Source: Paraburkholderia sp. BCC1884
GTDB taxonomy: Bacteria; Pseudomonadota; Gammaproteobacteria; Burkholderiales; Burkholderiaceae
Reading direction: 5' to 3'
Assembly (NCBI RefSeq): GCF_900996225.1
Contig: NZ_CAAJGL010000134.1
Span: forward strand, 1-64,000
Length of the DNA: 64,000 nt
A program made the translations under genes and the position numbers. Below the pieces are notes generated by a model, which saw only the letters and a list, made by a program, of their open reading frames with translations, searched no databases and had not been told where the DNA came from. Position 1 is the first letter of the stretch. Each line of letters begins with the position of its first letter. Below are positions 17,899 to 25,853 of the stretch, one piece after another.

Positions 17899-18010
17899 TG
17901 CGGGTGGACAGGGGATTGCCACCCTAAAGATTGCATCGGCACGCACTCTACTTTCAAGACTTCAGCGACCTCACGCCCGTGCGCTTGTTTGGTCTTTCGT
18001 AAGCTTGATT
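17868..18010 (-). ncRNA. Candidate small RNA on the minus strand, ending at a strong terminator
   Basis: No minus-strand gene lies upstream of the perfect terminator at 17868-17898; the next genes on that side (RNase, barstar) are on the + strand. Reading the minus strand, a TAAAAT -10-like box (18022-18017) follows a TTGACA (18049-18044). Their spacing is 21, longer than usual. A transcript of about 140 nt would then carry a GGGTGG/CCACCC hairpin (17924-17902) just before the terminator. No known RNA family was recognised. The remaining gap up to 18198 probably also carries the promoter of the RNase gene. Confidence 0.55.
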
Positions 18011-18198
18011 GGGATAATTTTAGCTCGACTAAGCGATATATTCTGTCAAAAGTCGTCAAAGCCGCTGCTGGGGCCCTTTTCGGTCCGATCGGAGGGCTGG
18101 GGACGCCCGGAGAACGTTGATTCTCAACGCTAATAGCGATACCCTTACGACTTTCATGGTCGTCAAACTCGTGATCTAACAGCGGGGAACCCTGATAC

Positions 18199-18603
18199 AT
18201 GGCACGCAAGTGGCTGCGCTTGAAAGGCGTGCTGATCGGTGCTTTGACGCTGTGCGCAGTCTCCGGCTCCGTGCCTGGCGCGTTTGCGCGCGACTCCACG
18301 GTAGACGTGCCGGTGCAGGGCACGATCGCGTTGCCGACGTTGCCACGCGAAGCGGTCAATACATTGAACTTGATTGCCGCCGGCGGGCCTTACCCGTATG
18401 AGAAGGACGGCGTCGTATTCGGCAATCGCGAACGGTTGCTGCCGCCGCATCGGCGCGGCTACTACCACGAATACACCGTTCCCACGCCTCGCTCACGTAA
18501 TCGCGGGGCGCGTCGCATCGTCTGCGGTGGTCCGCTACAGCGAACCGACAATTGTTATTACTCGGACGACCACTACACCAGTTTTAATCGTATTGTTGAA
18601 TGA
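18199..18603 (+). CDS. Secreted guanyl-specific ribonuclease (RNase N1/T1/Sa family)
   Basis: A 134-residue precursor with a signal peptide (1 to about 30, ending AFA) and a microbial ribonuclease domain that cleaves single-stranded RNA after G. The catalytic triad of the family can be placed: E91 in YYHEYTVPTP, R105/R106 in ARRIVCGG and H125 in DDHYTSF. Two cysteines (109, 119) could form the disulphide. The next gene encodes a barstar-family inhibitor, the usual partner that protects the cytoplasm. It may act in nutrient scavenging or in competition; nothing here decides between them. Confidence 0.88.
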   Translation: MARKWLRLKGVLIGALTLCAVSGSVPGAFARDSTVDVPVQGTIALPTLPREAVNTLNLIAAGGPYPYEKDGVVFGNRERLLPPHRRGYYHEYTVPTPRSRNRGARRIVCGGPLQRTDNCYYSDDHYTSFNRIVE

Positions 18604-18610
18604 CATCGGG

Positions 18611-19180
18611 ATGAACGGCATGAGCGACAACGTCTACGCGCACGACTCCGGAGTCGCGACGGATCTTTTCGCGGCCGGCGACGGCAATTTGTTCCAACGC
18701 GTCATGCAGATGCGCGCCGGCGATCAGGGCCGCGAGAACCAGAGCGAAGCAGGCACTGTGGTTTCATCGAACGAGGAGCCCATGAGTCTTTTCAAGACCG
18801 TACGACCGAACATCGTACAGTCGATCCGCGCGTTTCGCGTGCAGGATCTAGCTGACGAAGCCAACCAACTCGGCCAGCATTTTCTGTATGCGTACTGTGC
18901 GAACGCTCAGTCCAAGCAGGAAGTGCTCGAGACGATCGCCACCTCGTTCCTGTTTCCGAAGCATTTCGGCAAAAATTACGACGCGCTTTACGATTGTCTG
19001 ACCGATCTGGTTCATAAAGCTGGCGCGCAGCCCGGTTTCGTGATCGTGCTGGAACAATTGCCGGTCGCGCAGAAATTCGATAAGGAAGGGCGCGAAACGC
19101 TGCTCGACGTGTTCCGCGAAGCCGCCGAGTTCTGGGCCGAGCGCAAGGTCGCGTTCCGGGTGTTTTACTCGTTCGCCTGA
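18611..19180 (+). CDS. Barstar-family ribonuclease inhibitor
   Basis: Cytoplasmic inhibitor expected to bind the active site of the neighbouring RNase. The barstar core lies in the last ~95 residues: FLFPKHFGKNYDALYDCLTDL, then the acidic helix KEGRETLLDVFREAAEFW and a terminal strand VAFRVFYSFA. The start is uncertain. ATG 18611 (189 residues) gives an N-terminal extension with normal codon use, whereas ATG 18782 has GAGGAG close upstream and gives 132 residues. It begins 8 bases after the RNase stop. Confidence 0.85.
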   Translation: MNGMSDNVYAHDSGVATDLFAAGDGNLFQRVMQMRAGDQGRENQSEAGTVVSSNEEPMSLFKTVRPNIVQSIRAFRVQDLADEANQLGQHFLYAYCANAQSKQEVLETIATSFLFPKHFGKNYDALYDCLTDLVHKAGAQPGFVIVLEQLPVAQKFDKEGRETLLDVFREAAEFWAERKVAFRVFYSFA

Positions 19181-19216
19181 TCCGTTTGCCCAATGCAGCG
19201 CTTGCTGCAGCATGAA

Positions 19217-19243
19217 AAAGCCCGCCGATCGGCGGGCTTTTTC
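19217..19243. terminator. Bidirectional terminator between barstar and rsmE
   Basis: The stem AAGCCCGCC/GGCGGGCTT at 19219-19240 is flanked by A5 on the left and T5 on the right. It can stop both the rightward barstar transcript and the leftward rsmE transcript; these two genes converge here. Confidence 0.85.
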
Positions 19244-19276
19244 TTTGGATGACCGATTTGGCAGCCGATGCCTGCT

Positions 19277-20032
19277 TTACCAGGCGCCCCAGCGAGCAGC
19301 CAGCGCCGACAGCACCGCGATGCCCGCAGTTTCGGTGCGCAAGACACGCGGCCCGAGGCCGACTGCGGTGAAACCGTGATCGGTCGCCGCGGCTTCTTCG
19401 GCGGCGGAAAAGCCACCTTCCGGGCCGACCAGCACCGTCACGCGGCCTTGCGGCGGATTGGCCGGCAGGGCCGAAAAGCTGATGCTCGCGCGCGGCGACA
19501 GCAAAATCCGCAACTCGCCTTCTTCCGGCGCGCGCGGGAGGGCGCCGAGCCAGGTGGCGATTTCGCGCACCGGCATGACTTCGGGCAAGCGATTACGCCC
19601 GCACTGTTCGCACGATGCCCGAACAATCCCCTGCCAATGCGCATGCCGCCGTAGCGCTCGCTCGCCGCTCAGTCGCACGACGCTGCGCGTAGTGGTCAGC
19701 GGCACGAAGCAGGACGCGCCGAGTTCGACGGCCTTTTCGATCAGCCAGTCCATCTTGTCGCCGCCCGCAATGCCTTGCGCAAGCGTGAGCTGATACGGCG
19801 CTTCGACTTCGATGTCACGGAATTCGCGGATTTTGACTTGCGCCGAACGGCGTTCGACTTCGACGAGTTCGGCGCTGTATTCGCCGCCTTCGCCATTGAA
19901 CAGCACGATCGAATCGCCCGGCTGCAGACGCAGCACGAGAATGTGGCGTACGACGTCATCGGGAAGCTGCATGATGTCGTCGGGTTGGAGCGGCGTACCG
20001 ACGAAGAAGCGAGGCATCAGAAAAATACTCAT
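19277..20032 (-). CDS. rsmE: 16S rRNA (uracil-1498-N3)-methyltransferase
   Basis: RsmE of 251 residues, a SPOUT-class enzyme that methylates U1498 of 16S rRNA with S-adenosylmethionine. An N-terminal PUA-like domain (RFFVGTPLQPDDIMQLPDD...) is followed by the knotted methyltransferase domain with VLVGPEGGFSAAE near 205 and the closing LGPRVLRTETAGIAVLSAL. An in-frame ATG five codons in (MPRFFV) is the start usual for the family and may be the real one. Confidence 0.94.
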   Translation of the reverse strand: MSIFLMPRFFVGTPLQPDDIMQLPDDVVRHILVLRLQPGDSIVLFNGEGGEYSAELVEVERRSAQVKIREFRDIEVEAPYQLTLAQGIAGGDKMDWLIEKAVELGASCFVPLTTTRSVVRLSGERALRRHAHWQGIVRASCEQCGRNRLPEVMPVREIATWLGALPRAPEEGELRILLSPRASISFSALPANPPQGRVTVLVGPEGGFSAAEEAAATDHGFTAVGLGPRVLRTETAGIAVLSALAARWGAW

Positions 20033-20036
20033 TGGT

Positions 20037-20450
20037 TCAGGAAAGGTGGCGAGCGAGCGCCCAACGGTAGCCGTCCAGATCTTCGACCTGGGCGAACCGG
20101 TCGCCCCAGAACTGATCTTGTGGCTCGCTCAGCGATTTTGCCCCGGCGGCGAGCGCCCGGGTATAAACCGCGTCGACATCGTCGACATAGACATAGAACG
20201 ATTGAGGCGCAATCGCGCCCGCGCTTTTCGGTGTTTTCGCCGCCGAGCCGAACGCGCCTTCCGGCGCGAACATCACGATCAACTGGCCCTGATAGATCAT
20301 CTCGACATGCATGACGACACCGTCGTCCTGGACACTGTCGCGCACCGCGAAGCCGAAAGCCGCTTCGAAGAACGCGCTCGTGGCACGGGCGTCGCGCACC
20401 GTCAGATAAGGGGTCAACCAGGGCACACCGGCTGGGCGGGAGGCGGTCAT
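20037..20450 (-). CDS. VOC (glyoxalase/bleomycin-resistance-fold) family protein
   Basis: A 137-residue vicinal-oxygen-chelate protein of the PhnB-like group: PYLTVRDARATSAFFEAAFGF at the N-terminus, FYVYVDDVDAVYTRALAAGAKSL in the second half-module, and a closing FWGDRFAQVEDLDGYRWALA. ATG 20450 was chosen because GGAGA lies five bases upstream, although the frame is open to 20561. It sits directly upstream of rsmE with only 4 bases between. No substrate can be assigned. Confidence 0.8.
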   Translation of the reverse strand: MTASRPAGVPWLTPYLTVRDARATSAFFEAAFGFAVRDSVQDDGVVMHVEMIYQGQLIVMFAPEGAFGSAAKTPKSAGAIAPQSFYVYVDDVDAVYTRALAAGAKSLSEPQDQFWGDRFAQVEDLDGYRWALARHLS

Positions 20451-20564
20451 GGGATTCTCCGGATCTTTGAGGTGGGCAGGATGCGTGCTGCGAGTCCAGC
20501 CGGACGGTCGTCTATCGATATGCCGATAGCGCGGTCCGACCGAACCGTGCATTGTGCCCACGCG

Positions 20565-21437
20565 TTAGCGGGATAGCTTTAAGAATTGACTTAGTTTATC
20601 GCGCACTGACGGGGATGCCGAGAGCAGTGCGGCGTGCATCGCCGGATCGTAGTGTTTCAGCGAATGGATTCGACGCGCGGCCAGGCGCTCGGCGAGCGTG
20701 GTTTCAGAAAGCGCAGCGGGGTCGAGCGTGTCGCTGGCGGTCGCCATCATCCAGAGCGAGCCGTACAGCGGCACGAACGCACTGATCGTGCGGACGATGG
20801 CGAACGCCTCGCGCAAGTCGTCGAGCAGGCCGGCGACGCGTTGCGCGTGGAAATGGGGCGAGCCGAGATGCACGGAGAGTGCGGCGAGCGGACTCATCAC
20901 GCGTTTGAGCTGGGCGTAGAAGGACGGCGTGTAAAAACTCGCGGCGGGCGAGTCGGGCGGCGTGAGGTCGAATACCACCAGATCGAACTGCCCTGGCGCG
21001 GCCGCTGCCACGTAATGCGCGGCGTCACCGATGACGAGTTCGACGCGCGGGTCGTCTAAAGCACCGCCGTGGACCTCGGGCAAATGCTCGCGCGTCAGCC
21101 GGACGACCTGTTCATCGAGTTCCGCCACCACGATCCGCGCAATGTCGGGATGTTTGAGCAATTGCCGCGCGGCGCCGCCGTCCCCGCCGCCCAGCACCAG
21201 TGCCGCTCGCGGCGACGGATGCGTCAGCGCGGCCGGATGCACCATGCATTCGTGATAGATGAACTCGTCGCCGGTGGACGTCATCGGGCGTCCGTCGAGC
21301 GTGAAGAGGCGGCCGAGCTGCGGCGTGTCCCAGACCTCGATCCGCTGATAAGGCGAATCGACGAGCGCGAGCCGCTGCGCCTGCGGAAATCCGTAGACGG
21401 CGTCGAGGCTCGGGTGGAACAACAGCGGTGCACTCAC
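20565..21437 (-). CDS. speE: Polyamine aminopropyltransferase (spermidine synthase)
   Basis: Spermidine-synthase family protein (290 residues) that transfers an aminopropyl group from decarboxylated S-adenosylmethionine to putrescine. The Rossmann-like core has VLGGGDGGAARQLLKH (about 81-96) and IGDAAHYV, then DLVVFDLTPPDSPA around the catalytic aspartate near 155. STGDEFIYHECMVHPA is the conserved lead-in. It is monocistronic, divergent from tktA. Confidence 0.9.
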   Translation of the reverse strand: MSAPLLFHPSLDAVYGFPQAQRLALVDSPYQRIEVWDTPQLGRLFTLDGRPMTSTGDEFIYHECMVHPAALTHPSPRAALVLGGGDGGAARQLLKHPDIARIVVAELDEQVVRLTREHLPEVHGGALDDPRVELVIGDAAHYVAAAAPGQFDLVVFDLTPPDSPAASFYTPSFYAQLKRVMSPLAALSVHLGSPHFHAQRVAGLLDDLREAFAIVRTISAFVPLYGSLWMMATASDTLDPAALSETTLAERLAARRIHSLKHYDPAMHAALLSASPSVRDKLSQFLKLSR

Positions 21438-21570
21438 GACAGGCGGGCTCCGGCTGGAGCGTGGTGGTTCAGGTTGCTCAATTGTAAAGGCCGAAGCGCG
21501 GCGCGGTCCGGCGGCCCGCTCGCGTCGCAGGACGACGCGCCTTTCCGAACCGGCCCCGCCATCAACGTCT

Positions 21571-21578
21571 GCTAGAAT
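21571..21578 (+). promoter_or_regulatory. Extended -10 promoter element for tktA
   Basis: TGCTAGAAT (TG-N-TAGAAT, from 21570) is an extended -10 element about 135 bp before the chosen transketolase start. A -35 box with proper spacing is not evident. Transcription from here would give a leader of about 130 nt. Confidence 0.4.
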
Positions 21579-21714
21579 GTCACGCTTTCAGCCTTGTCCG
21601 TTTGCTCTGCCCGTTTCGCGTCTGCTGGCGCCGCATCGTGCGCCGGGGCAAGTGGCCGCCGAGCATCCGGGACTCAAGCGCACTCCGCTTTCTGACTCTG
21701 TCTTCGGACTCGAC

Positions 21715-23736
21715 ATGACGACCCCGTCTCCCGCACCCACCTCCCTGATGGCCAACGCAATCCGTGCGCTGGCCATGGACGCCGTTCAAAAAGCAAATTC
21801 CGGCCACCCCGGCATGCCGATGGGCATGGCCGAAATCGGCGTGGCTTTGTGGTCGCGTCATCTGCGCCACAACCCGAAGAATCCGCAATGGTTCGATCGC
21901 GACCGTTTTGTGCTGTCGAACGGTCACGGCTCGATGCTGCTGTACTCGCTGCTGCATCTCACCGGCTACGATCTGCCGATCGAAGAGCTGAAGAACTTCC
22001 GCCAGATGCATTCGAAGACGCCGGGTCACCCGGAATACGGCATCACGCCGGGCGTCGAAACAACCACCGGGCCGCTCGGCCAGGGTCTGGCAAACGCGGT
22101 CGGCATGGCGCTCGCCGAGTCGCTGCTCGCGACCGAATTCAACAAGCCTGACGCATCGATCGTCGACCACCACACGTACGTGTTCGTCGGCGACGGTTGC
22201 CTGATGGAAGGCATCTCGCACGAAGCCTGCTCGCTCGCCGGCGTGCTGAAGCTGAACAAGCTGATCGCGTTCTACGACGACAACGGCATCTCGATCGACG
22301 GCGAAGTGGTCAACTGGTTCCACGACGATACGCCCAAGCGCTTCGAAGCCTATGGCTGGAACGTGGTCCCGAACGTGGTCGGCCACGACGTCGACGCAGT
22401 CGATGCGGCGATCAAGCAAGCCAAGCTGTCCGACAAGCCGACGCTGATCTGCTGCAAGACCGTGATCGGCGAAGGCGCGCCGACCAAGGCCGGCAGCCAC
22501 GATTCGCACGGCGCGCCGCTCGGCGACAAGGAAATCGCGGCAACGCGCGAAGCGATCGGCTGGAAGTGGGAGCCGTTCGTCATTCCGCAGGAAGTCTATG
22601 CAGCGTGGGACGCGAAGGAAGCGGGCGCGCGCATCGAATCGGATTGGGACAAGTCGTTCGCCGCCTACCAGGCCAAGTACCCGACGGAAGCCGCCGAGTT
22701 CACGCGCCGCATGGCCAAGCAATTGCCGGCCGACTGGGCAGAGAAGGCGCAGGCGATCATCGCCGGCGCGAACGAACGCGCGGAAACCATCGCGACGCGT
22801 AAGGCTTCGCAACAGGCTATCGAAGGTTTGTCGACCGTGCTGCCGGAACTGCTCGGCGGCTCCGCCGACCTGACCGGTTCGAACCTGACCAACTGGAAGG
22901 CCGCCAAGCCCGTGCGGGTGAACGCTGAAGGCAAGGCCGCCGGCAACTACGTCAACTACGGCGTGCGCGAATTCGGCATGAGCGCCGCGATCAACGGCGT
23001 CGCGCTGCATGGCGGCTTCAAGGCCTTCGGCGGCACGTTCCTGACGTTCTCGGACTACAGCCGCAACGCGCTGCGCGTCGCCGCGCTGATGCACGCACCG
23101 TCGATCTTCGTGTTCACGCACGACTCGATCGGTCTCGGCGAAGACGGTCCGACCCATCAGTCGATCGAACAGGTATCGAGCCTGCGTCTGATCCCGAATC
23201 TGCAAGTGTGGCGCCCGGCCGATACGGTGGAAACGGCGGTGTCCTGGACCCACGCGGTCGAGCATCACGGTCCGTCGGTCCTGATCTTCAGCCGTCAGAA
23301 CCTGCTGTTCTCGGAGCGCACGGACGCGCAGATCGCCAACATCGCGAAGGGCGGTTACGTGCTGCGCGACTGGAACGACGAGATCCCCGCGCGCAAGATC
23401 ATCCTGATCGCCACGGGTTCGGAAGTCGAACTGGCGCTCAACGCAGTCGAGCCGCTGGCACGCGAAGGCATTGGCGCCCGCGTCGTGTCGATGCCGTCCA
23501 CCACGGTGTTCGACAAGCAGGACGCCGAGTACCGCGAGCGCGTGTTGCCGCAGGGCGTGCGCCGCGTTGCGATCGAAGCGGGCGTGACGGATTTCTGGCG
23601 CAAGTACGTGGGTCTGGAAGGCGGCGTGGTCGGGATCGACACGTTTGGCGAATCGGCCCCGGCTGGCGTGTTGTTCAAGCATTTCGGCTTCACCGTCGAG
23701 CACGTGGTAGAGACGGCCAAAGCCGCACTCGGCTGA
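21715..23736 (+). CDS. tktA: Transketolase
   Basis: Thiamine-diphosphate enzyme of 673 residues in the pentose phosphate pathway, moving two-carbon units between sugar phosphates. Visible motifs are ANSGHPGMPMGMAE near 25, the ThDP-binding stretch from GDGCLMEGISHEA to DDNGISIDG near 160-185, and the second-domain GVREFGMSAAINGVALHGG and FTHDSIGLGEDGPTHQ near 420-485. The frame is open upstream to 21577; ATG 21715 (MTTPSPAPT) gives the normal family length. gapA follows 96 bp later. Confidence 0.95.
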   Translation: MTTPSPAPTSLMANAIRALAMDAVQKANSGHPGMPMGMAEIGVALWSRHLRHNPKNPQWFDRDRFVLSNGHGSMLLYSLLHLTGYDLPIEELKNFRQMHSKTPGHPEYGITPGVETTTGPLGQGLANAVGMALAESLLATEFNKPDASIVDHHTYVFVGDGCLMEGISHEACSLAGVLKLNKLIAFYDDNGISIDGEVVNWFHDDTPKRFEAYGWNVVPNVVGHDVDAVDAAIKQAKLSDKPTLICCKTVIGEGAPTKAGSHDSHGAPLGDKEIAATREAIGWKWEPFVIPQEVYAAWDAKEAGARIESDWDKSFAAYQAKYPTEAAEFTRRMAKQLPADWAEKAQAIIAGANERAETIATRKASQQAIEGLSTVLPELLGGSADLTGSNLTNWKAAKPVRVNAEGKAAGNYVNYGVREFGMSAAINGVALHGGFKAFGGTFLTFSDYSRNALRVAALMHAPSIFVFTHDSIGLGEDGPTHQSIEQVSSLRLIPNLQVWRPADTVETAVSWTHAVEHHGPSVLIFSRQNLLFSERTDAQIANIAKGGYVLRDWNDEIPARKIILIATGSEVELALNAVEPLAREGIGARVVSMPSTTVFDKQDAEYRERVLPQGVRRVAIEAGVTDFWRKYVGLEGGVVGIDTFGESAPAGVLFKHFGFTVEHVVETAKAALG

Positions 23737-23832
23737 TCCTGGTCAGGCGTTGCCGGTCCGCGTGCGAACGCACGGCAACGTCGTCAGTCAGACGGATAGA
23801 GACGTATTTTTTTAGCCATCAGGAGATAGACC

Positions 23833-24843
23833 ATGACGATTCGCGTCGCAATCAACGGCTACGGCCGGATCGGCCGCAACACGCTGCGCGCCTTCTATGA
23901 AAACGGCAAGAAGCACGATATCGAAATCGTCGCCATCAACGATCTCGGCGATGCCAAGACCAATGCTCACCTGACGCAGTACGACACCGCGCACGGCAAG
24001 TTCCCGGGCGAAGTGTCGGTAGATGGCGACTACCTGGTCGTCAACGGCGACAAGATTCGCGTGCTCGCGAACCGCAACCCGGCTGAACTGCCGTGGGGCG
24101 AGCTGAACGTCGACGTCGTGCTGGAATGCACGGGCTTTTTCACGACCAAGGAAAAGGCGAGCGCGCACATCAAGGGTGGCGCGAAGAAGGTCATCATCTC
24201 GGCGCCGGGCGGTAAGGATGTCGACGCGACGATCGTCTACGGCGTGAACCATCACGTGCTGAAGGCATCGGACACGGTGATCTCGAACGCATCGTGCACG
24301 ACCAACTGCCTGGCACCGCTCGTCAAGCCGCTGAACGACAAGATCGGCCTCGTGAACGGCCTGATGACGACGATCCACGCGTACACGAACGACCAGGTTC
24401 TGACGGACGTGTACCACGAAGACCTGCGCCGCGCGCGCTCGGCGACGCACAGCCAGATCCCGACCAAGACCGGCGCTGCGTCGGCGGTCGGCCTGGTGCT
24501 GCCGGAACTGAACGGCAAGCTGGACGGCTACGCGATTCGCGTCCCGACGATCAACGTGTCGGTGGTCGACCTGTCGTTCATCGCCGCGCGCGACACGACG
24601 GTCGAAGAAGTCAACGCGATCATGAAGGAAGCGTCGGAAGGCTCGCTGAAGGGCATCCTCGGTTACAACGAGGCACCGCTGGTGTCGATCGACTTCAACC
24701 ACAACCCGGCTTCGTCGACGTTCGACTCGACGCTGACCAAGGTGTCGGGCCGTCTGGTGAAGGTGTCGAGCTGGTACGACAACGAGTGGGGCTTCTCGAA
24801 CCGCATGCTGGACACGGCCGTGGCATTGGCCAACGCGAAGTAA
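23833..24843 (+). CDS. gapA: Glyceraldehyde-3-phosphate dehydrogenase
   Basis: Type I phosphorylating GAPDH, 336 residues. The NAD-binding motif is INGYGRIGRNTLRA near 7-20. Catalytic C155 is in SNASCTTNCLAPL, and the closing WYDNEWGFSNRMLD is typical. A leader of 96 bp after tktA carries an AGGAGA ribosome site, and a terminator follows, so tktA and gapA may be co-transcribed. It handles the triose phosphate produced by both aldolases in this window. Confidence 0.96.
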   Translation: MTIRVAINGYGRIGRNTLRAFYENGKKHDIEIVAINDLGDAKTNAHLTQYDTAHGKFPGEVSVDGDYLVVNGDKIRVLANRNPAELPWGELNVDVVLECTGFFTTKEKASAHIKGGAKKVIISAPGGKDVDATIVYGVNHHVLKASDTVISNASCTTNCLAPLVKPLNDKIGLVNGLMTTIHAYTNDQVLTDVYHEDLRRARSATHSQIPTKTGAASAVGLVLPELNGKLDGYAIRVPTINVSVVDLSFIAARDTTVEEVNAIMKEASEGSLKGILGYNEAPLVSIDFNHNPASSTFDSTLTKVSGRLVKVSSWYDNEWGFSNRMLDTAVALANAK

Positions 24844-24905
24844 GGTATTGCGCTTCGTGTCTTGCCTCGCAACGCCGGCTTCGAGCCGGTGGCGGGGGCA
24901 AAGGC

Positions 24906-24935
24906 AAAAAAGCCGCTCTTCGGAGCGGCTTTTTT
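24906..24935. terminator. Bidirectional terminator between gapA and the FadR-type regulator
   Basis: The stem AGCCGCTC/GAGCGGCT around a TTCG loop, flanked by A6 and T6, sits between two converging genes. Its right edge reaches the stop codon of the minus-strand regulator. Confidence 0.88.
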
Positions 24936-25626
24936 ATGCTTGCGGCGTCGGGAAATAAACGCCGGCGCGCTGCGCGGCGTTGGAGATGTGCGTCTCGATC
25001 GCCTTGCCAGCTGCCGATGAGTCGCGTGCCTTCAGGGCGTCCAGGATCGCGCGATGCTCCGTGTACGTGGACAGCACCAACTCGCGCCGGTAAAACGGCA
25101 TGCGCTGACTTTCCTTCATGACCTCCGCGCTGCTGCTCAGGATCGACTCGATTGCCGCGTTGCCGGCAATGCTCACGATCCGCATGTGGAAGTCGTAGTC
25201 GAGGCGAGCGGCTTCGTCGAGTTCGTCGCAGGCGAGCGCCGTTTGCATAGCCGTGATGTTCTCTTCGAACCAGGCGAGGTCGGAATCGCTCACCGCCAAC
25301 GCCGCCATGCGCGCGATAAAGCCTTCCAGCGCGAAGCGCATCTGATACGTGTCGGGCAGCGACGATTGCTCCGCGAAGCGCCACGGTTGCGCGCTTGCCG
25401 CTTGCGCACTTTCCACATAAACGCCTTTGCCGGGGCGAATCAGCAGTAGACCGAGCGCTTCCAGCGTGGAGAGTGCCTCGCGCAACGACGCGCGGCTGAT
25501 AGACAGTTCTTCCGAGAGCTGACGCTGCGCCGGCAACAGGCTACCCACCGGATAGACGCCCGCCTCGATCCGCTCGCGGATGATCGCGATGGCGGCGTCG
25601 GTCACGGTATGCGGGACGTTTTTCAT
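24934..25626 (-). CDS. FadR/GntR-family transcriptional regulator of the allantoate locus
   Basis: Regulator of 230 residues: an N-terminal winged helix (about 10-75; recognition helix region LSEELSISRASLREALSTLEALG) and an all-helical FCD effector domain with metal-ligand candidates DYDFHMRIV near 143 and the final EHRAI and ETHI histidines. It diverges from the dctA-allantoicase-ureidoglycolate lyase genes. Two matching palindromes (core GGTCnGACC) lie in the shared promoter space. It is therefore inferred to repress both itself and the catabolic genes, released by a purine-breakdown intermediate. Confidence 0.87.
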   Translation of the reverse strand: MKNVPHTVTDAAIAIIRERIEAGVYPVGSLLPAQRQLSEELSISRASLREALSTLEALGLLLIRPGKGVYVESAQAASAQPWRFAEQSSLPDTYQMRFALEGFIARMAALAVSDSDLAWFEENITAMQTALACDELDEAARLDYDFHMRIVSIAGNAAIESILSSSAEVMKESQRMPFYRRELVLSTYTEHRAILDALKARDSSAAGKAIETHISNAAQRAGVYFPTPQA

Positions 25627-25644
25627 TGTGGCTCACTTGAAGGT

Positions 25645-25657
25645 CCGGTCTGACCAG
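25645..25657. promoter_or_regulatory. FadR-type operator, copy 1 (next to the regulator gene)
   Basis: CCGGTCTGACCAG contains the palindrome GGTC-T-GACC about 20 bp upstream of the regulator start codon. Its sequence matches the operator near dctA. It overlaps the likely promoter of the regulator (minus-strand TAGAAT close by), which suits autorepression. Confidence 0.65.
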
Positions 25658-25762
25658 CATTCTAATACGCGGTCCGAACTGTCGTGCAGCTTGCTATTTA
25701 CCGCCATTGATCCGATCTGAAACAGCGGGAAAAACAACGGGTAAACACTGTTCTATGAATCC

Positions 25763-25791
25763 TTGACGTCAGTATATCGGCTTCCTACTAT
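25763..25791 (+). promoter_or_regulatory. Sigma-70 promoter of dctA-alc-allA
   Basis: TTGACG (25763-25768) and TACTAT (25786-25791) are separated by exactly 17 bp. Transcription should begin near 25798, about 55 bp before the dctA GTG codon. Confidence 0.7.
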
Positions 25792-25805
25792 TCTCCATAA
25801 CAGCA

Positions 25806-25818
25806 CTGGTCGGACCAG
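25806..25818. promoter_or_regulatory. FadR-type operator, copy 2 (over the dctA start of transcription)
   Basis: CTGGTC-G-GACCAG is a perfect palindrome around one central base and fits the TGGTnnnACCA pattern of FadR-subfamily regulators. It begins about 8 bp after the predicted transcription start, where a bound repressor would block RNA polymerase. Confidence 0.75.
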
Positions 25819-25853
25819 TCTGAACAGATGTTTTTAGAAACCAGGAGGAAGCC

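Noticed and set aside
17868..18010. 6S RNA as identity of the minus-strand transcript
   Set aside because: I compared it from memory with the 6S secondary structure (long imperfect duplex with central bubble). The candidate lacks a closing duplex between its ends, so only an unassigned small RNA is claimed.
15462..18359. Minus-strand open frame of about 965 codons across maeB
   Set aside because: It mirrors the malic enzyme reading frame, is Arg/His-rich, and shows no family motif or ribosome site.
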